Shown in pieces: positions 55,563-64,000 of a stretch of DNA of 64,000 nucleotides. The translations under genes were made by a program, and so were the position numbers. Under the pieces are notes generated by a model. It was not told where the DNA came from. It ran no database searches and saw only the letters and a program-made list of their open reading frames with translations. The DNA is from Plasmopara viticola (lineage: Eukaryota > Oomycota > Peronosporomycetes > Peronosporales > Peronosporaceae): NCBI GenBank assembly GCA_001695595.3, contig MBPM02000104.1, forward strand, positions 62,001-126,000. Direction: 5' to 3'. Numbering within the stretch: the first letter of the stretch is position 1; every line of letters begins with the position of its first letter.

Positions 55563-55902
55563 TGAAGAAAGGCTATGCTGAGGGCTTGATGAAAGACGGA
55601 GGTGAGGCAGCCGAAGCGTGAGCGAGGCAGCCGAGGCGAAGGAAGGAAGTTGGGGGGTTGAATGGAAATTCAGAAGTGATTGATTTATCGGAGTTAGTTT
55701 GGTTGCTGCTAAAGACACGCAGCAGTGCATCCTATCACTTAGTGCATCTAATCACAATCATTCCCTACTCGTCCAATCAACCTACTCGTCTAATCATCGT
55801 GTGATCGTATTGGACCGGCTCGGTCTAACCGGTTGATGGGTAGAAGTGGTACAGTGTACCCACTGAATCCATAAGACACCGGTGAGCTGTCCACCTGCAA
55901 CA
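55563..55902 (-). repeat. Ia array LTR 4 (right outer)
   Basis: 340 bp with six G at 55652-55657, as in LTR 1; it differs from LTR 1 at 55835 (G for A). Confidence 0.95.
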
Positions 55903-55907
55903 CGACC

Positions 55908-58900
55908 GGATCGCATTTGCAGTATCATTGGAATGTGAGCTGTCTTCAGGCAAAGATATGCCAGGCATGTGGGCCATTGACAGTGGTGCCACGCACCACA
56001 TTTGCTACGACAAGTCCAAGTTTCGGACTCTCGATGAACAAAGTTGTGGCGAACTTGCGGTAGCAGATGGAAGCAAAACCGCAATTATGGGTGTGGGAAC
56101 CATTTTTGAGCGTGTGGTGCTACCTAACGGGGACATACGCGACATTGAAATCAAAGATGCGCTTTACGTTCCAAAGATGAGCAAGAACCTACTTTCTGTC
56201 CCGCAAATTAACAAAAGCGGTTGTTTCCAAGTGGTGTTTGACGGTGCCCGCATGGACATTGAGTCGAAGATTTCGAAAGGGATAGTGGCAACAGCCGACC
56301 TAGTTGACGGTCTTTACTGGCTTCGGACTTTACAGCCATCGGCTAATACGACTGAATCAAGTAACAAGATTGACCTGCATGCACGATTGGGTCACGCACC
56401 TTGTGACGTGCTCCACAAAATGATTACTGGTGGAATGATTAAAGACGTTCGTGATGCATCAATGTCAACTTTGCCGAACATTTGTCGCGGGTGCCAAGAG
56501 GGCAAGATGGTCCAGAAACCGTTTCCAAGTAATCCTGACAAGCGTCGATTTTCCTCTTTGAGCTTCTCCACTTTGACATCTGCGGCCCAATGGAGCAAGT
56601 ATCACTTGGGGGAAGCAAGTATCTCCTACTAATTGTGGATGAGGCCAGTGGATGTATGAAGGGTTTCTGCTTGCAAGCCAGATCGGACAGCGAAGATGCA
56701 ATCAAGACTTACATTTTGAAGGTTCAGACTCAGTTTGGAAAGAAAGTCAAGTTCGTACGTCATGACGGAGCTCGTGAGTTTGCGACCAACTCGTTAAAGA
56801 TTTTTTACGAGAACAAGGGTATCGAGCAGCAGGTAACAGTCCCATATGCGCATCAAACCAACGGAACAGCTGAGCGCGCAATAAGGACGATTGTGACTAT
56901 TGGACGCAGCATACTACATCACGCTAAGCTGGACAAGAGTTTTTGGGGAGAAGCCGCTATGACTGCAATATACATCAAGAACCGCCTTCCCTCACCAAAA
57001 ATCAAGAACAAGACTCCATTCGAGATCATTCACAAGCTCAAGCCAAGCGTTGGACATATGCGCGTTTTCGGGTGTCGGGCCTACGTTTTGACTCCGAAAG
57101 AAAAGAGGCTCAAGTGGGACCCCAAGTCTCGAGTTGGTGTGTTTGTGGGCTATGAAGAAGTGTCCGAAGCATATCGAGTCTACGACATTCAAACTCAGCA
57201 GATAGTGATCAGTCGGGACGTAAAGTTTGACGAATCAAGTTTTGGTGATTTGACATTTTTGACGACATTGAGGAAGCAAACATTGACTTCGACTCACTCG
57301 AAATAAAAGATGACGGATTTACATACACGACGAACTTCAAGCAAACAGGTAAGCGCAAGCAGCGTCAATCAGAAAGAGCTTCAAGTTCCGAGTATCGTGA
57401 AGCAGGACTGGATGAAACAAGTGCTCCTGAAGAAATGGACTCACGTCAAAACAAGCGACAATCTCGTATGCGATCAGGACCTAGCATTAATCAAGAATCA
57501 CAGGCTTCCGAAGACGAAAACACAGACTTAACTTCACCGACATTCTGGCGTGCGAGTGTGAACGCTGTCGAAGCTTCCGACTTATCCGAGCCAAACACTT
57601 ATCAAGAAGCTATAAGTGGACCCGATCAGCTTCATTGGCGCAAAGCCATTCGTGCGGAACTTGATTCAATGCGGCTTCGTCAAGTCTTCCGAGCTGCAAA
57701 GTTGCCATCAGGACTTCAAGCTATCGGGACTAAGTGGGTGTTTAAGATCAAGCGAAAGGCTGACGGCTCAATTGAGAAATACAAGGCTCGACTCGTGGCA
57801 AAGGGTTTTCGACAAAAATACGGAATCGACTATGCAGAAACGTTTTCGCCTGGGGTCAAGTACGTGACGTTACGGATGGTCATCGCTTTGACGAAGTACT
57901 TTGAGTGGCCACTTGATCAATTGGACGTTGTGACAGCTTTTCTGTATGGAAGGATGAAGGAAGCTGTTTACTGCACTACACCAGAGGGAGTTGAACTTGA
58001 TGAAGAATTCGACTGTCTTGTACTCGACAAGGCAATTTATGGTCTGAAGCAAGCTTCTCGCGTATGGAATGAGACCTTTGATGAGTTTGTGTGCTCGATT
58101 GGATATCAAGTTTCAGCCTTCGATCCGTGCCTATACATCAAGGTCTCAAACAACAGCTGCGCGCTACTTCTGGTATATGTTGATGATGTTCTAATTACCG
58201 GGAGTTCAACAGCATTGATTGTGGATACGAAGATTGCCTTAAAGAGTCGCTTTGAGATGACCGATAGTGGCAAGTGCGCGTTTGTCCTGGGCATCGAGCT
58301 TGTAGACAGTGACAACGGCAGTGTCACAATGTGTCAACGGCGATACATCAATGACATTCTCAAGCGATTTGGTATGGAAGATTGCAAGTCAGTTATAAGT
58401 CCAACAGACATTAGCACAAAGCTTGTACCAAGCAACTCTGCAACCAAGGTAAACGTGCCATTTCGAGAAGCGGTTGGGGCTCTGATGCATCTGTCGACAG
58501 CGACGCGGCCGGACATTGCATTTGCAGTTGGCTATGTATCAAGGTTTATGGAAAACCCACAGATTGAGCATTGGACTGCAGTCAAGCGTATATTTCGCTA
58601 TCTGCAAGGTACAAAGTCTCATGGAATCTGCTTTCAGCCCGGCAACGAAGTCAACTTTTGTGGATACTCGGATGCTGATTGGGCAGGTGATCACACCGAC
58701 CGCAAGTCAACTTCTGGTTTCGCCTTCATACTGATGAGTGCTCCGGTAAGCTGGGGGAGTAAAAAGCAGTCAAGCGTCTCATTGTCAACCAGCGAAGCTG
58801 AGTACATTGCTCTAAGCTTAGCAGTTCAAGAAGGTAAATGGGTTCATCGCTTACTATGCGAGATTCTGGATGCGGCAGGTGAGCCTGGACCAGAGCTCAA

Positions 58901-59138
58901 GATTCTTGATGACAACCAGTCTTGCCTCAAGATGACCAAGAATCCTGTCAATCACGGCCGAGCCAAGCATATCGACATCAAGTACCACCACATTCGCGAC
59001 GAAGTCAAGCGTGGCGAAATACATCTTGAGTATTGCGAGACCGAAAACATGCTGGCGGACATTATGACAAAAGGCTTACCAGGACCGCGCCACAAGACCA
59101 TGACAGCGGCGCTTGGCATACAAGCCGGTTCGCATTGA
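55908..59138 (+). pseudogene. Ib-2 protease-integrase-RT-RNase H with two frameshifts
   Basis: After the array the frame reads [18 protein letters not shown], the protease [12 protein letters not shown] and [10 protein letters not shown] shift near 56552 (KRRFSSLSF) gives a stop at 56632; reading continues from 56590 as [19 protein letters not shown] through the integrase core. A second shift near 57258 (GDLTFLTTLRK) leads to a stop at 57306. The last frame (from about 57435) is open to 59138, with [30 protein letters not shown] and the normal TGA before GAGGGGGCG. Both shifts are shared with Ib-1. Confidence 0.93.
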
Positions 59139-59145
59139 GGGGGCG

Positions 59146-59409
59146 TATTGAGGGTAATGGGTTTCAGGTAACGTACACAACCCAACCCGGTCCATTCCGA
59201 ACCGCGGTTCAACATAGTTTTTACTTTTTACGATTTAAGGTAATTACGTTATGTAGAATGAGTGGTTACGAGTTGTAGGACTTTAAACCCCGATAAATCA
59301 ATCACTTCCAAATTTACTTCCTCTCAGTCAGTGTCTTCGCGTTAACGCAAACGACCCTTCACTTCGCTTCTTCAGCCTCCCCTTACCTTCCGGCCTCAAA
59401 CGATTAACA
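59146..59409 (+). repeat. 3' LTR of Ib-2
   Basis: 264 bp. Against the 5' LTR: AGGGTAATGG for AGGGTTATGG, CCATTCCG for CCAATCCG, CCCCGATAAA for CCCCAATAAA and a missing A in CAGTCAGTG. Confidence 0.95.
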
Positions 59410-59414
59410 ATAGC

Positions 59415-61291
59415 CACCATAGCAGCTTCACCCCAAAAACACTTGTCCAACTTGGCATGGTGCAGTATGCTGCGGCCGATTGTGACGATGGTTCTGATGG
59501 CGCGCTCCGCTGTGCCGTTAGTCTGGTGTGCGTATGGCACCGTAGTTTGCTGCTCGATACCTTCATCTTCGTAGAAAGCTTGGAGCGAGCTTGTTGCAAA
59601 TTCGCGGGCTCCGTCGTGTCGTACAAACTTGACCTTCTTGCTGAACTGTGTCCGCACCATCAAGATGTACTTCTTGACGCATTCCTCGCTTTCGGACTTG
59701 GCGCGCAGGCAAAACCCTTCATACACCCGCTAGCTTCATCCACGATTAGCAAGAGATACTTGCTCTCGCCGAGAGAGTTTGTCTCCATGGGCCCACAGAT
59801 GTCAAAGTGGAGCAGCTCAAATGTGTCGTAGCTGCGCTTGTCCTGGTTGCTTGGGAATGGTTTTTGGACCATCTTTCCTTGCTGACACCCTCGGCATGCA
59901 CTTGATCCACTTGACTTAATAGGCACGCATGCATCCTTGATCATGTTGGTAGTCACCATTTTGCGAAGCACGTCGACTGGAGCATGACCCATACGCGCGT
60001 GTAAGTCGACACCACTGTTTCCACGTGTAGTCGCATTTGCCGAGCGCTGAGCCGTACGAAGCCAATATAGTCCATCCACAAGATCTGCTGTGGCCACCAC
60101 TTGATGCGAAGATTTCCGTGCAATGTGCATGTGTGCGCCATCAAACACCACTTTAAACTTGCCACTTTTGTTGATCTGAGGTACTGATAGCAGGTTCTTG
60201 TTCATCATCGGCACGTATAATGCATCCTTGATTTCGATGTCGCGTTCTTCACCATCGGACAGAACCACTCGTTCAATGATGGTGCCAACGCCCTTGATCT
60301 CGGCCTTGTTGCCGTCAGCCACCGATAGCTCGCCTTTATCTTGCTCATTCAGCATGACGAACTTGGCCTTGTTGTTGCAGATGTGATGAGTAGCACCACT
60401 GTCAATCGCCCACATCCCTGGCATATTCTTGCCACTTGAAAGTCCACATTCCAGCGATACAGCGAACGCAACACGGTCGTACTCGTAATCATCATTGGGT
60501 CGATAGTAGATATTGTTGGCTCCGCGTCCACGAGCTTGGCCGCCGCGTCGAGCACCTCGATTGTCGTCTTTTTGCTTGGTCCAGCACCTCTCCACGGAGT
60601 GCCCCAATTTTCCACAGTATGTGCATTGGCGAGACTCACGCTCAGCACTAAATGCCTTCACCGCATCTTCAGTCTTAACCACCGGAGTCTTTGCACTTTG
60701 ACGCTTGATATGCTCATTCGTGAGCACTTTCACAACGTCTTGCGTCCGCAGTTCCGCGTTGCTAATCTCCAAGTTAAGAACAACGTTCTCAAAACTTTTA
60801 GGGAGACTCCGCAGCAAGCAGATCGCAACATCTTCATCCTCCATCTTGGCACCAATACTGCTGAGCTTGGCGCTGATGTTGAGAACTTCGTTGCAGTGGT
60901 GCATGACGTTGTCGCCTTCCGCCATCTCCATACTGAAGAGTTGACGCTTCAAGTAGATGCGCCCAGCCTTCTGTGATCCACCGTAAAGTGTCTTGATACG
61001 CTGCCACGCGACCCACGCTTCCTCGCAGTCATCAACCACGTGATGGTAGTCGGCCTCTATATGCAAGAGCATCAGACCAAAAGCAACATTGCTGGTCTTG
61101 ACATACTCGTCCGCAGCACGTGCGTCGGCGAAGGTCGGAGTCACCTCCCGGTTGACTACGTGCCATACCGACTTGGTCAGGAACACGCCACGCATGTAGC
61201 GGTTCCACGTGGCAAAGTTGTCGCCGTTGAATTTCTCGATGGCGATCTTGGCCGAGACGTTGTGCGCAGAAGACATGGTCGTTGGGCTCAT
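59415..61291 (-). pseudogene. Id gag-protease-integrase part
   Basis: Gag from the primer-site ATG (61291-61289) reads [11 protein letters not shown], then the zinc knuckle [14 protein letters not shown], protease [33 protein letters not shown] and HFDICGPM. Near 59718 one T is missing (GGGTTTTGCCTG for an expected GGGTTTTTGCCTG), giving GFACAPSP and a stop at 59660; the correct frame continues as [14 protein letters not shown] with VRHDGAREF and GTAERAIRT. It ends at AAMVA where Ib-2 is inserted. With that one base restored the three Id pieces would total about 1360 codons. Confidence 0.93.
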
Positions 61292-61295
61292 AACC
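61282..61295 (-). other. Primer-binding site, Id
   Basis: TTGGGCTCATAACC on the plus strand beside the 5' LTR. Confidence 0.85.
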
Positions 61296-61646
61296 TGTTG
61301 AATGAGCTGAAGAGGACGAAAGAGAAAAACCGAAGAGTCTGCGCGGAGGAAAACCGGAGCGAAGACACTTGAGTAGAAGAAGGAATATTTGGAAGTGAGT
61401 TTATTAATTTGGTCCTTAGTTCACAACTCCTTGCTACATCTAAGCCATTCAATTATCTAAGCCAATCAAAAGAGCTTACCATCTGGGCGCAATCATCTTC
61501 CCATCCGGGCGCAATCATCCTGAGTGCGCCTGTCCGTGTGTCTGTCCATGGCGTCATCTTTGTATGTTTGAACCGTTGGACAGCCGCTCGTATTGGACAG
61601 CCTTGGAAACCGGAATAAAACGGAGGGAAACCGGTTACCTTCAATA
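61296..61646 (-). repeat. 5' LTR of Id
   Basis: 351 bp. It carries the family II-like block at 61410-61506; ATGTA follows at 61647-61651. Confidence 0.95.
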
Positions 61647-61651
61647 ATGTA

Positions 61652-61708
61652 GTCGCTAATCGAGGCGTTTGTCTGCCAACATCTTCGACAAGAGTCGTAT
61701 GCTCAACA
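61652..61708 (-). repeat. 3' LTR of IIc-2, terminal part
   Basis: On the minus strand it starts TGTTGAGCATAC and continues TTGTCGAAGATG, showing the extended IIc-type terminus in a diverged form. The adjoining purine tract is GAGTGGGAG. Confidence 0.88.
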
Positions 61709-62080
61709 CTCCCACTCGACTCGTCAGCGCTTGGAGACTTGATGCCCAATTTGTTCCGAAGGTATTGAAATTGGGCCGCAGTTATTGGCTTGGTCATGAT
61801 GTCAGCGAGCATGTCGTGCGTCGAACAATACTGCAGCATGACTTGACCGTCTTCTACTTTCTCCCGCACGAAGTGGTACCGAATGTCGATATGCTTGGTG
61901 CGCTTGTGAAACTCTGGATTCTTAGCCAAGGCGATGGAACCTTGATTGCCCTTGTAGATCTTGATCGCTTGACTACATGATAGTTCACCAAGTTCGCACA
62001 TAAAGGTTTTTAACCAAGTTGCCTCTTGAGCTGCTTCTGTCAAAGCCATGTACTCTGCTTCTGTAGAAGAAAGTGCCACT
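61709..62080 (-). pseudogene. IIc-2 RNase H C-terminal remnant
   Basis: VALSSTEAEYMALTEAAQEA through HKRTKHIDIRYHFVRE to SPSADESSGSVE equals the C-terminus of IIc-1 with a few changes (YKGNQGSIAL for YEDNQGSIAL, which alters a conserved acidic position). The upstream part is displaced beyond the window by Ic-2. The frame runs on through the LTR into the Id LTR up to 61453, which is not meaningful. Confidence 0.9.
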
Positions 62081-62358
62081 TGTTGAAAGTGGCGACGGAG
62101 TGAGGCTTGAAAAAAAAGGCGAGGCGAAGGGAGTTCTTGATCGATTGACCAAGAAGACACTTGAGCTGTAGATGGGAGATTCGAAAGTGATTGATTTATC
62201 GGAGCTTATTCCTACTACCTGATTTATATGTGTATACATATAAATCATGTGGGTCTTCCAATCAACCTACTCGTCTAATCATATCTAAGGTAATTACCGT
62301 AAAAACTATCCGTAAGAACTCACCCTTTAAGTTCGGATTGTACCGGTAACCCTTAATA
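62081..62358 (-). repeat. 3' LTR of Ic-2, complete (278 bp)
   Basis: On the minus strand it runs TATTAAGGG to TTTCAACA after GAGGGGGCG. Compared with Ic-1's 5' LTR it has a longer T run and one change inside the palindrome. Confidence 0.94.
62221..62246. promoter_or_regulatory. Near-perfect copy of the Ic LTR palindrome
   Basis: Same 26-bp site as at 21-46 with a C-to-T type change (GTGTATACAT), which breaks one base pair of the symmetry. Confidence 0.45.
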
Positions 62359-62365
62359 CGCCCCC

Positions 62366-64000
62366 TCAACGCGAACTTCCATGAATGCCGAGAGCCGCCG
62401 TTAAGTCCTTGTGGCGTGGCCCTGATAGTCCCTTGGTCATAATGTCCGCCAGCATGATCGTCGTCTCACAGTACTTGAGCTTGACTTCTCCGCGCTTGAC
62501 CTCATCACGGATATGATGGTACTTTATGTCGATGTGTTTTGCGCGACCATGGTTCACCGGGTTCTTGGTCATCTTGATGCATGATTGATTGTCCTCGAGA
62601 ATGACGAGTTCCGGTCCTGCATCGTTGGCCGTCATCATGATCTCGCATAGTAGACGATGAATCCACTTGCCTTCTTGGATGGCCAGACTCAGCGCGATGT
62701 ATTCGGCTTCGCTCGTTGACAGCGACACACTTGCTTGTTTCTTGCTTCCCCAGCTGATGGGTGCACCAAGCACCATAAAAACGTAGCCCGACGTTGACTT
62801 GCGATCCGCGTGGTCACCAGCCCAATCCGCGTCGGAGTAACCTCGGAAGTCGATTTCGCCGCTTGGTTGATAGCGTAGTCCGTGCGACTTGGTGCCTTGA
62901 AGGTAGCGAGAAATACGCTTGACGGCAGTCCAATGTTCTTGTTGCGGGTTTCCATGAACCGCGACACATAGCCCACGGCGTATGCAATATCCGGGCGCGT
63001 CGCTGTCATCAAGTGCATCAAAGCACCCACTGCTTCTCGAAACGGAGCATCCACCTTGGCTGCACTCTTGCTTGGCAATAGTTGAGTGCTCAAGTCGACC
63101 GGGCTGACAGTGGCCTTACAGTCATTCATCCCAAAACGCTTGAGAATGTCATTGATGTAGCGTCGCTGGCACATGATAACACCGCCGTTGGGTTCATCCA
63201 CCAACTCGATGCCCAGCACAAATGTGCACTTGCCACTGTCCGTCATCTCGAAACGCGTCTTGAGGTCGCACTTCGTCTGCTCGATCATGTCTCGTGAGCT
63301 GCCTGTGACCAAAACATCGTCCACGTAGATCAGGACCAGCACGCAGTGACCGTTCACCAACTTGATGTACAGACATGAGTCGAAGTCCGAAACTTGGAAG
63401 CCAATCGAGCACACGAATTTGTCGAAAGTCTCATTCCAGACGCGCGAGGCTTGCTTGAGACCGTAGATCGCTTTCACCAGTTCAAGGCAGTTGAAGTCGC
63501 CATCCATTTCGACACCTTCAGGGATGACGCAGAACACTTTCTCCTTCATCACACCGTACAGGAACGCTGTCACAACATCGAGTTGGTCCAAAGGCCAGTC
63601 GAAGTGCTTGGTGACTGCGACAATCATTCGTAGAGTCGCGTACTTGACGACCGGTGAGAACGTCTCCATGTAGTCGATCCCGTATTTCTGCTTGAATCCT
63701 TTTGCAACGAGGCGCGCCTTGAATTTCTCGATCGAGCCATCCGCCTTTCGCTTGATCTTGAATACCCATTTGGTATCAATGGCGCGTTGGTTGGTCGGCA
63801 ACTTGGCAGCACGAAAGACTCCGCGAAGACGCATCGACTCCAGCTCGGCTTGAATGGCCTTGTGCCAGTGCACTTGGTCTGGTCCATTGACTGCATCTCG
63901 AAAAGTTGCAGGCTCAGCCAGATCGCATGCTTCGACCGCGTTGGCACTGGCTCGCCAAAATGTTGGCGGCGTAGAATCATCATCTTGATCACTAGTCCCT
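62366..64000 (-). pseudogene. Ic-2 hinge, reverse transcriptase and RNase H, frameshifted
   Basis: From the right edge: [69 protein letters not shown]. Near 62951 one A is missing (GGAAACCCGC for GGAAAACCCGC), so RFMENPQQEHW becomes RFMETRNKNIG and the frame ends at 62689; RNase H continues in the other frame to TGA at 62366-62368. The C-terminus GIHGSSR is the undisturbed version of the end that is rearranged in Ic-1. Confidence 0.92.

Larger units (their letters stand above)
42391..55902 (-). mobile_element. Ia tandem array (minus): four LTRs, three internal domains
   Basis: LTR-internal repeated three times with a closing LTR; LTR starts are spaced 4392, 4390 and 4390 bp apart. A single CGACC pair at 42386-42390 and 55903-55907 flanks the whole. 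Outer LTRs are 340 bp with six G in the GTTGGGGGG run; inner LTRs are 339 bp with five G. Units 1 and 2 have intact frames. Confidence 0.96.
41305..59409 (+). mobile_element. Copia element Ib-2, inserted in Id, hosting the Ia array
   Basis: Flanked by ATAGC at 41300-41304 and 59410-59414. LTRs are 265 bp (41305-41569) and 264 bp (59146-59409), differing at about four positions. The native internal region is 41570-42390 and 55908-59145. Confidence 0.96.
8631..61646 (-). mobile_element. Copia element Id (minus), about 53 kb long through nested insertions
   Basis: LTRs of 351 bp at 8631-8981 and 61296-61646 are flanked by ATGTA at 8626-8630 and 61647-61651. I count one difference between them (A versus G in the GAAG[A/G]ACG stretch near the 3' end). 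Native length without insertions is about 4.8 kb. IIa-2 and Ib-2 interrupt the coding region. Confidence 0.95.
8396..64000 (-). mobile_element. Copia element IIc-2 (minus), interrupted and running off the right edge
   Basis: Only three native pieces are visible: 3' LTR parts 8396-8630 and 61652-61708, and an RNase H remnant at 61709-62080. Id splits the LTR (duplication ATGTA) and Ic-2 cuts the coding region at 62081. The LTR differs at many more positions from the IIc-1 LTR than IIc-1's two LTRs differ from each other. Confidence 0.85.
62081..64000 (-). mobile_element. Copia element Ic-2 (minus), inserted in IIc-2, right-truncated by the window
   Basis: Only its 3' LTR and the C-terminal part of pol are visible. 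CCACT at 62076-62080 is the presumptive left target duplication; its partner is outside. Sequence is close to Ic-1 over the shared portion. Confidence 0.92.

Noticed and set aside
1..64000. Host genes, defence islands or a non-transposon system
   Set aside because: All sequence is accounted for by copia LTRs and internal regions; I found no unassigned stretch.

Overview
The window is a eukaryotic repeat block made entirely of Ty1/copia (Pseudoviridae-type) LTR retrotransposons inserted into one another. I see no host gene, tRNA, rRNA, CRISPR or prokaryotic feature. Every base can be assigned to an element, and almost every junction is fixed by a 5-bp target-site duplication (TSD). The intronless gag-pol frames, moderate GC and half-tRNA primer sites would suit an oomycete such as Phytophthora. 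That assignment is inference; only the eukaryotic copia identity is firm. Two gag-pol lineages are present. Family I has a Gag starting MSPxTMSS and a Pol ending just before a GAGGGGGCG polypurine tract; local subfamilies are Ia, Ib, Ic and Id. Family II has a Gag with RINKFDGTNFHTWKFKM and a Pol whose C-terminus is encoded inside the LTR; local subfamilies are IIa, IIb and IIc. These names are mine and are used throughout. Layout, with nesting level in brackets: Ic-1 + strand, <1-8395 and continuing beyond the window [0]; it holds IIa-1 (1541-5594) [1] and IIc-2 minus (8396->64000) [1]. IIc-2 holds Id minus (8631-61646) [2] and Ic-2 minus (62081->64000) [2]. Id holds IIa-2 plus (10165-40270) [3] and Ib-2 plus (41305-59409) [3]. 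IIa-2 holds a two-unit IIb tandem array (14007-21442) [4] and Ib-1 (21767-39772) [4]. Ib-1 holds Ia-1 plus (21966-26695) [5] and Ia-2 minus (28497-37926) [5]. Ia-2 holds IIc-1 plus (29927-34616) [6]. Ib-2 holds a three-unit Ia tandem array on the minus strand (42391-55902) [4]. The deepest point is thus seven elements deep, with 13 integration loci and 16 internal domains. Each element encodes one polyprotein in the copia order: Gag, CCHC zinc knuckle, aspartic protease (DSGAT), integrase (HHCC zinc domain and D-D35E core), reverse transcriptase (YVDD) and RNase H. The uninterrupted, full-length candidates are Ia-1, IIc-1 and units 1 and 2 of the Ia array. Others are broken by nested insertions, frameshifts or integrase deletions, and may have moved with proteins supplied in trans. 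The most notable points are: a primer-binding site that matches the initiator-tRNA anticodon arm and contains the gag start codon; two tandem arrays whose outer LTRs agree with each other and differ from the inner LTRs; an LTR (Id) that appears to carry a promoter-side block from the other family; an inverted 3'-end fragment replacing the gag/protease region of Ib-1; and inactivating frameshifts shared by both Ib copies.
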